A stretch of 24,281 bases of DNA from assembly GCA_003693705.1 (NCBI GenBank), contig RBZT01000856.1:1-24281 (forward strand). Direction: 5' to 3'. Both the position numbers and the translations under genes were made by a program. Below the pieces are notes generated by a model. That model saw only the letters and a list, made by a program, of their open reading frames with translations, searched no databases and was not told the DNA's origin. The number at the start of each line of letters is the position of its first letter. Positions within the stretch are counted from its first letter, which is position 1. Of the stretch, positions 18,406 through 24,281 are shown piece after piece. The DNA is from Polymyxa betae. Lineage: Eukaryota; Endomyxa; Phytomyxea; Plasmodiophorida; Plasmodiophoridae.

Positions 18406-18990
18406 ATGCACGCGTCAGTTACCACGTTGGACGTCACTCAGGAATCGACCGACAGTGTTAACCTTGTCCAAGCTGCCATGGCCAGTTTCAAGATGGAGTT
18501 TACTCCAGGAATGCCGCTGTTTGGAGTTGAGAAGTTCATGGAGTCGATTGAGAACAACCTGCAACAATACCAGCTTTCCAGCATCCGCGAATCGGAGGAG
18601 GGCCGAATCAAGCTGATCCGGATGCTGATATGAGCTGCACGGCCTCGCGAATTACAGGAGATGCTGCGTGCGGAGATCGAGCGCGATGGTATGGTGGGTA
18701 AGAATCTTTGACGATTCCATAATAAGCTGAAATTTTGTGCGATTATGGTTGATCGTGTTTTGACGTGCCAGAATCGGATTTCATTGTCAGGCAAGACTGA
18801 CCAGCGAAAACCGAAGGGGACGAGTGACCAGCGCGTGAAGTCCCAGGTAATCAAAAAGGACTTGAACCCATCATCGAAGAAGCGCCAGCGATCGGAGTCG
18901 ATTAATGCGGAAAAGGGCAAGAATGTGTCCTGCTTCCAGTGACATGAGGTCGGACATCTTCGGCTTCTTTGTCCGCAGTTGAATAAAAAA
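18406..18990 (+). pseudogene. Gypsy4 gag
   Basis: Gypsy capsid precursor on the + strand: VNLVQAAMASFKMEFTPGMP, LFGVEKFMESIENNLQQY, then a TGA at 18631-18633 and continuation ARPRELQEMLRAEIERDGMV. A basic tail follows (PSSKKRQRSESINAEKGK). The zinc knuckle reads C-F-Q-[TGA]-H-E-V-G-H-L-R-L-L-C, with TGA at 18940-18942 in place of the second Cys. It is similar to the gypsy2 gag and probably of the same family. The 5' end and LTR are missing. Confidence 0.85.
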
Positions 18991-19049
18991 TCCAAGAAAT
19001 TTTCGGATAATACTTTGGTCTGTGCTTTGAACTAAAATACTGATCGAAC

Positions 19050-19370
19050 AATTCTAGTTCAAATTGGATCAGGGATGACAGTTCCAGCAATCTTGGATAG
19101 CGGTGCTAATCAGGTTTCTCTTATTCCTAAGAGGGTGCAGAATGAATTGATCAAGTCTGAACTTGATGACTTGAAATTAGAAGAGCTGGATCAGCCGATT
19201 TGATCAAATTGGGAGACAGTAAAAAGCACCGTAGAGGTTTTTGAGACTGCGACTTTAGATATCAAGATCCTTACTCAGTCTGGACGAATGTTAGTTACGG
19301 ATCGACGATTCTTAGTCTGGGATGTGCCAGGAGATGAAATCATTTAACTAATGACATCTTACAGTCGTTA
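19050..19370 (+). pseudogene. Gypsy4 aspartic protease
   Basis: Protease domain: ILVQIGSGMTVPAILDSGAN, SLIPKRVQNELIKSELDD, a TGA near 19200, then VEVFETATLDIKILTQSGR, LVTDRRFLVWDVPGDEII and TAA in place of the Leu-Gly-Ser that follows in gypsy3. The active site D-S-G is intact. The remaining bases are nearly identical to the gypsy3 protease end on the other strand (23935-24030). Confidence 0.87.
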
Positions 19371-19682
19371 GATATTGATCCTTATAATGCTATAAATGAC
19401 TTGGCATGTGTAAGGCAGAAACAGGCAGGATCGAAGAATCGTATGGAGCCTGTTCTTAGTAATTCAGAGATTGAGGTTATCCAAAGCAGTATTGATAGGG
19501 CTATAGAAAGAGCAAGTCATTCTGGTTTAGATAAACATTGGATTTCTAAGTTAAAAACATTACGCTATAAGTACACTGATGTATATAGGGTTAAAATGGA
19601 AGCAGGTTTTCTCCATTCAAAACAAGTTGTAAGCCGAATGCTAAACCATATAAATGCAAACCTAGGAAGTACAGTCAACTCG
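19350..19682 (+). pseudogene. Gypsy4 RT start, truncated
   Basis: The protease-RT linker and beginning of RT: DPYNAINDLACVRQKQAG, EIEVIQSSIDRAIERASHSG, KHWISKLKTLRYKYTDVYRV. Then in a shifted frame comes KPNAKPYKCKPRKYSQ. This matches gypsy3 (KSNAKPYKCKPRKYCQ) up to about 19680, where similarity stops abruptly. So this is an inverted, truncated copy of the gypsy3 family. Confidence 0.88.
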
Positions 19683-20117
19683 CTGATGTCTATCCATGCA
19701 AGATATTTCAGTGAGTATAGTAAGGGCCGTAGAAACGTCACCCAGCCAATTCCAAATAAGATCTGGCCATCGGTAATTGAGATTATTTTCCTATCTGAAT
19801 AAAATGCTAACCAAACTTCAAGATTTACTTTGAGTATGAGAAATGTTTTCCCGAACGCTGTATTACCGAGAAGCAGTTGAAGGCTCATATCATAGTCACC
19901 AAAAAGGAATTGAAATCTGGTCACTCTGATGGAGACAGCGGAAAGGTCGCTGTTCAGCCGGGCGAGTTCCTTGATAAAATACAAAAAAAACGATGCCCAC
20001 GCCAGTCGTAACGTATTACAGCTTCGCGAAACTGTCGTTGAGAATTTGAATGCGAAGAAGAGAAAAGAAGCTCCCCAAGATGACGATGGAGCTCAGGAAT
20101 CGAAGAAAGGACCTTGA
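19683..20117 (+). pseudogene. Unrecognised gene fragment with a 50-bp intron
   Basis: I do not recognise this gene with certainty. The first exon ends RRNVTQPIPNKIWPS. A textbook intron lies at 19773-19822 (GTAATT...GCTAAC...TTCAAG). The second exon opens IYFEYEKCFPERCITEKQLK and continues acidic/basic to GEFLDKIQK. An A8 run at 19983-19990 marks a frameshift, after which the frame continues NDAHASRNVLQLRETVVENL and a charged tail to TGA at 20115-20117. Charge pattern and the 'EKQLKAH' helix recall Myb/SANT-like domains, but that is only a guess. Its start is missing, as gypsy4 sequence abuts it. Confidence 0.45.
19773..19822 (+). other. Intron in unrecognised gene
   Basis: 50 bp with GTAATT donor, GCTAAC branch site and CTTCAAG acceptor. 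Removal joins two open frames in phase 0 and bypasses the TAA at 19800-19802. The size matches the introns of the Myb/SANT-like gene. Confidence 0.6.
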
Positions 20118-20129
20118 ATAAAGAAGGAG

Positions 20130-20331
20130 TTCGTCGCAAAGTAGCTAATTGATCGCGAACGCCTTCGCTGTGATCAACATTGCGTTGGTCTTCGTTAATA
20201 AACTCGTCGGCATGGAAGAAATCAGCAATGTTCGCAGCCGCAACACAGACGGAAGAAATAGCAGAAATTTCATCATCTGGAATATCGATCAAGTTTTGAT
20301 CAGAATAGGGATCGCTATCATCCATTCTTGA
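20130..20331 (-). pseudogene. Possible N-terminal exon of an unknown - strand gene
   Basis: An open - strand frame begins MDDSDPYSDQNLIDIPDDEI and continues AANIADFFHADEFINEDQRN to about 20130, beyond which it is antisense to the fragment ending at 20117. Its acidic start followed by an Ala-rich stretch is loosely like the start of the Harbinger transposase at 12563. That is weak evidence. Positions 20332-20457 hold nothing recognised. Confidence 0.2.
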
Positions 20332-20457
20332 TCAACGATGATAATCCAGAGTTCAAGTCAAAACTGCATTCCAGGACTACGCAAACTAAAGCTATTGGCC
20401 GACATTCCTATTATTCCGAGACTTTACGTTGATGCGCATGTAGCAAGTCTACTAAAT

Positions 20458-20626
20458 TGATGTTACAGCTGTAATGATGAATGCAGAATGATTATATTAG
20501 ATGGATTACAAGCCCTTATATATCTCTAAGATCGGAGGTTAGCTCGGAACTCGGACAGTTTCCGATTAACGGAGTTTAGTCAGGTCTGATCGGAGGTTAG
20601 TCATATATTGCGTGTATATTGACACA
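20458..20626 (-). repeat. Gypsy3 3' LTR (LTR type B)
   Basis: It matches the gypsy2 LTR at 14917-15780. It starts TGTGTCAATATACACG on the - strand and ends TTACAGCTGTAACATCA. CGGAG occurs three times within it, one copy in the GATCGGAGGTTAG block that is present twice. It has no MITE and shows a single TAA at the site where the MITE sits in gypsy2. Confidence 0.88.
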
Positions 20627-20640
20627 CTCCCCTCCCTAAA
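20627..20640 (-). other. Gypsy3 polypurine tract
   Basis: On the - strand TTTAGGGAGGGGAG abuts the TGTGTC start of the LTR. Confidence 0.8.
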
Positions 20641-20730
20641 AAAACTACGGATATTGTATGAGTATCCGGGAAATCCTAAATTGCGGCATTAAAAAACCAT
20701 CGGGCGAGAGAATGGAAAAAGCCATGCAAC

Positions 20731-21366
20731 TCACTTCAGAGTCCACTTCTTAAGCTCTTCAAGAACCATATCTGCTAATGCATGATTTGATAACTTCAAA
20801 TCTTTATGATAGCGTTGTACCAAACTAGGAACATCCGTCCAAAGATTCTCTAACGGTTCCCAGCTAGTGTCTGTTTGAGTGAAACCTTTCCAATCAACCA
20901 AAAATTCAATCCGCTGAGTATCAGAATTGAAACGGCAATCTCGAAATCGTTCAACCTCATAACTTGCATTGTCATAAGTAAACTGGTCCTTTATCTCTTC
21001 AGTTAGATTTAACTGCTTATCGGCATTATATCTAATTCGGTCCCCATGTACAATCCGTTTTGTACCATTCACAATATTTTCGACTTCGAAAATGTAATTA
21101 TTTAAGGTATCTGTTACATGAAATGGACCCTTCCAGTGTAAATGTAACTTCTTACCAGCTCTTTTCACTGGATCAGGATCTCCAACCAAGACATAATCCC
21201 CAATAGTAAAATTAGGTTCTTTTCTAAAGATTCGAGATTGGATACGTTTTTTCCGACGTAAATCCTCTGAAATAAGTACTATTCCTCTATGCATCTTGGC
21301 TAGTGAATCCTGTACCTTTTCCACTTCCTGTGTTAGCTTCTCTAACGGGACTCTAAAATAATTCAA
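20731..21366 (-). pseudogene. Gypsy3 integrase C-terminus and chromodomain
   Basis: A 211-codon frame: FRKEPNFTIGDYVLVGDPDP, HLHWKGPFHVTDTLNNYIFE (GPY/F module), then a chromodomain RIEFLVDWKGFTQTDTSWEP followed by LENLWTDVPSLVQRYHKDL. This part is intact to its TAA and gives the reference for the broken gypsy1 copy. It is out of frame with the integrase core upstream (21399-21605), so the whole is a pseudogene or frameshifted. Confidence 0.9.
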
Positions 21367-21398
21367 TGAGCCATCCTTAACCTTTCCAAATAATTGGT

Positions 21399-22497
21399 CT
21401 AAAGGAATATCGTAAAAACTGTCACTGGAGCCTTGCCACCCAATCTAAACTGCGTGCGATGATTCAAGGTATGCTCTATATTCTTATTGAGCCAAGGCCA
21501 ATCATTCTTATTCCAATGTAGCTCAGAAATGAGAGCTCGGATTAGGGCTAGGTAATGCTTATTGATTACCTCAATGGAACCATTACTATAATGACCATAA
21601 GCCACTGTGGGTAAAATCTTTCATGACCTGAGACATAAAATATGATGCCATATCAGTCACTATGATTTCAGGAGTTCAAGATGAAGCTCTCCAATCCATC
21701 AAAGCATCTACTGTGACTATACTATCAGGTATTGCAGCTGGCGTAATTCTAACATAACCTGAGAGATCGTCTCGTAAAATCAGATTCCACTGGTAATTAT
21801 GCGAACCTTTCTTTTCAGCCGGCATCACATAAATCCAATCCATGTGAACTACATGATTTGGATACTGCCCATGAACCGCTTCTCCTAATGGCCTCGGTAT
21901 TCTCATACCACCCCTGGTAGGCAAACAGTGTAAGCAACTATTGCACAAGTTTCTCATGTCAGTATGCATATTCGGCCAATGAAAATATTCAGCCAATTTA
22001 GCGGATGCAACTTGGTAACCAATATGTCCACTATTTTCTCCTGCATGCGCTATGATACACAAACGTATTCTAAGATCCTCGTCTTCCAACGGAATCTTTA
22101 CTTTGCCCGTTTTGCTCACTTTTATATTGTCGTCATTAACGTACGTAGCTGATTTCAAATACTTATTTTGAGATTTTCGAATCTCATCCATTGAAGGCCA
22201 CACAAATTCCTTCTTTTGTAATGGTCTTACTAAATATTCAACTGAAATATTTTTCAAAGTTGCGGACGAAGCAACTCTAAGAGTTTGAACCTTAATAACA
22301 CTAGTTGCTGTTGATGCTCCCCACCGAGTCATCAAATCCGACCACACATTATCTTCACCCTTAATATAGCTTATCTGATAGTTAAACCAACGCTGTAACT
22401 TCTGAACCACTGGCTTAGATACATTAGAAGGGGAAAAGATCTGTGTTAGATTGTTATGATCAACATATAGCTTAATTGGTCTGTCGTTCATTAGCAT
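21399..22497 (-). pseudogene. Gypsy3 RNase H end and integrase
   Basis: From high coordinates: IKLYVDHNNLTQIFSPSN (RNase H Asp), then integrase zinc finger IIAHAGENSGHIGYQ...CNSCLHCLPTRGG with all four ligands, and VVHMDWIYVMP (first catalytic Asp). TGA at 21673-21675 stands where gypsy1 has Gly (FGTPE). The frame continues EIIVTDMASYFMSQVMK with the second Asp, a small deletion follows, then YGHYSNGSIEVINK with the Glu and HWNKNDWPWLNKNIEHTLNH. The catalytic triad is therefore present over two frames. Confidence 0.9.
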
Positions 22498-24035
22498 TCA
22501 AAGCATCAACTACTGCAAATCCTTCCTTCTCAACAATTGACCAATTCAATTGAGCGCCTGAGAATTTATGTCCACAGAATCCCAAAGTTTCATGTCTTTG
22601 TTGCGCCACAGGTTTATCTAAATCCGATAATGGTATCTGCGTAACTACTGCAGAACTATTGCTTTCATTAGCATCAGTGTACACGCACTGAATCATATCT
22701 TTTTTAGGATATGACAATTTCACATGATGAGCAATTGCTGCCTTAAGTTCCTCAAAAGCCAACGCATGCAAAGGACTCCAGCCATATCTTGAAAGCCTAA
22801 CTTGTCTAGCAATCGTCTTAGTTCTACCTGGCTGTCCCTTCATAGGTTCTTCAAAAACTTGCTGTAAAGCATATACCTTAGTATTAAATTCTGGGATACT
22901 CCTACTCATCCATTGAGCTGCCATAAGAAATTGCTCTATGTCTCTTGCTGTTTTCGGCTGAGGTATCTCTATCAAAGCATTAATTCGCGCTGGGTCATGA
23001 GACACTCCGCTAATAGAAAATATTCTACCACAGTACTTGACTTCAGTGGAAAAGAACTCACACTTTTCAATATTGAATTGAATATTAAACTGTGAAGCCA
23101 ACTGTAAAACACTTTCTAAAATGACAAACCACTGCTCTAACGTCGCAGCATGTCCAAGCAAATCATCAATCCAGATAATTAGCTTGTCAAATATCAAATC
23201 CCTGAATACTTCATGCATCCTGGATTGAAATTGAATAGCTGAATTCAAAGCTCCTTGAATAGATCTTCTCGGAGTGAAAACTGCTCTATCTGTCATAAAA
23301 GAGAACATCTCTTGACATTCTTCTGCTAACGGCATAAGCCAAAAACCCTTAAAAGCATCTAACTTAAACCAATATTTAGAATCTCCCAAATGAGTAACAA
23401 TGGACTGAAGAAAGGGCATTGGCCATACTGTACTCTCAGGCATGGTGTTTACAGCACGTAAATCAACACACATCCTGTGACCACCTCCTTCTTTTTTAAC
23501 CACCAACACAGGTGACGCCCACTCAGAATTGAGATTCTCATAAATCAAACCATTGGCAACTAAGTAATCCGTAAAATTTTTAAGAAATTGACTTTGCTCC
23601 TGACAATACTTCCTAGGTTTGCATTTATATGGTTTAGCATTCGACTTAAGACTTGTTTTAAATGGAGTAACTTTGGCTGGAAAACCTGCTCCCATTTTCA
23701 CCCTAAATACATCAGTGTACTTATAGAGTAATGTTTCTAACTTAGAAATCCAGTGTTTATCTAAACCAGAATGACTTGCTCTTACCATAGCTTTATCAAT
23801 ACTGCTTTGGATAACCTCAGTCTTTGAATTACTAAGTACAGGATCCATACTATTCTTCAATCCTGCCTGTTTCTGCCTTACACATGCCAAGTCATTTATA
23901 GCATTATAAGGATCAATCCCTAACGACTCTAAGATGTCACTACCTAAGATGATTTCATCACCTGGCACATCCCAGGCTAAGAATCGTCGATCCGTAACTA
24001 ACACTCGTCCAACCTGAGTAAGGATCTTGATATCT
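22472..24035 (-). pseudogene. Gypsy3 protease end, RT and RNase H
   Basis: A 510-codon frame from 24004. It starts in the protease (WDVPGDEIILGSDILESLGI), passes the linker and enters RT (WASPVLVVKKEGGGHRMCVD, LDAFKGFWLMPLAEEC, PRRSIQGALNSAIQFQSRM, IIWIDDLLGHAATL). RNase H follows with CVYTDANESNS and SIVEKEGFAVVDALN, after which a small deletion breaks the frame near 22495. The protease active site is missing: similarity to gypsy4 stops near 24035, so the element is truncated at its 5' side. Confidence 0.93.
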
Positions 24036-24281
24036 TTTGAAGTCAGAAAATCACGATTTAACAGAAGAGGTTACTAGATATATTAACCAGAAGAGTTGAT
24101 TGTCGGGAGTCAAGCTTTTCCCACTGGGTTTTTAATGCGATATTCTGAAGTCAACTATAGAAGAATGCACCTAAAAACATTGATCTTAGCAAAATCAAAA
24201 TTTTATTAAGTTTTTATTGTGTGTTAGAAGCGGTTTCACTAGAAGGAAGAGAGGAAGCTAATTTTGAAGGAGGGGAATGTA
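24036..24281. other. Unassigned right edge
   Basis: AT-rich sequence joined to the truncated gypsy3 protease. No gene is seen. It ends with GAAGGAGGGGAATGTA, which could be a polypurine tract followed by an LTR start of another + strand element continuing outside the window. Confidence 0.35.

Noticed and set aside
7562-18942. Alternative genetic code with TGA read as Cys
   Set aside because: TAA and TAG also interrupt the same families, TGA occurs at a Gly position (21673-21675) in gypsy3, and frameshifts are common. Ordinary decay explains the data.
19565-19984. 139-codon - strand frame
   Set aside because: It is antisense to gypsy4 RT in its lower part and to the intron-containing fragment in its upper part, with no family motif.
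1-24281. tRNA, rRNA, CRISPR arrays, env gene
   Set aside because: No cloverleaf, rRNA block or regular spacer array was seen by eye, and no envelope-like frame follows any gypsy pol.

Overview
This looks like a transposon-rich, gene-poor stretch of a eukaryotic genome. The best guess is an oomycete. The Ty3/gypsy polymerases carry an 'IWIDDLLGH' active-site block and CGR-I-F/HDP(E/A)RI blocks that I associate with oomycete elements, and short GT-AG introns of about 50 bp can be seen. No bacterial operon, rRNA, tRNA or CRISPR array is visible. The organism is an inference; no host housekeeping gene fixes it.

Layout. 1-700: a (GATA)n microsatellite and one small AT-rich gene of unknown function, the only intact-looking unique gene. 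793-958: an array of alternating inverted repeats. 981-1645: remnants of an unrecognised gene. 1592-2490 (-): the 3' end of a Ty1/copia element. 2610-2899 and 8814-9985 (+): a DDE transposase gene with its leader, split by a complete Ty3/gypsy element (gypsy1, 2900-8813, - strand) that has LTRs, a polypurine tract, a target-site duplication and gag-protease-RT-RNase H-integrase-chromodomain. Gypsy1 carries a 322-bp solo LTR inside its chromodomain. 10090-12563: a tail-to-tail two-gene PIF/Harbinger unit, with a Myb/SANT-like gene on + and a HARBI1-like transposase on -, both decayed. 12665-15780 (-): 5' part of a second gypsy element (gypsy2), whose LTR holds a 629-bp Harbinger-like MITE (14934-15562). 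15781-16560 (-): copia gag/protease. 16630-18051 (+): copia RNase H and 3' LTR, split by a 24-bp-period minisatellite. 18406-19680 (+): gag-protease-RT start of gypsy4, an inverted relative of gypsy3. 19683-20117 (+): an unrecognised gene fragment with a clean 50-bp intron. 20458-24035 (-): gypsy3, with its 3' LTR, chromodomain, integrase, RNase H and RT, truncated in the protease.

How it fits together. The junctions give a partial order of insertion. Gypsy1 landed in the leader of the DDE transposase gene, and a solo LTR later formed within gypsy1. Gypsy2 landed in a copia protease gene, and a MITE later landed in the gypsy2 LTR. Nearly every coding region has stops or frameshifts, so these are mostly pseudogenes. 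Gypsy1 is the youngest large element, with only four substitutions and one 5-bp indel between its LTRs. I see no convincing wholly new functional system. The items most worth checking are the MITE with its subterminal repeats, the paired Harbinger genes, the inverted-repeat array, the shared CGGAG-type motifs in the LTRs, the UGA codons at zinc-knuckle cysteines, and the two unrecognised genes.
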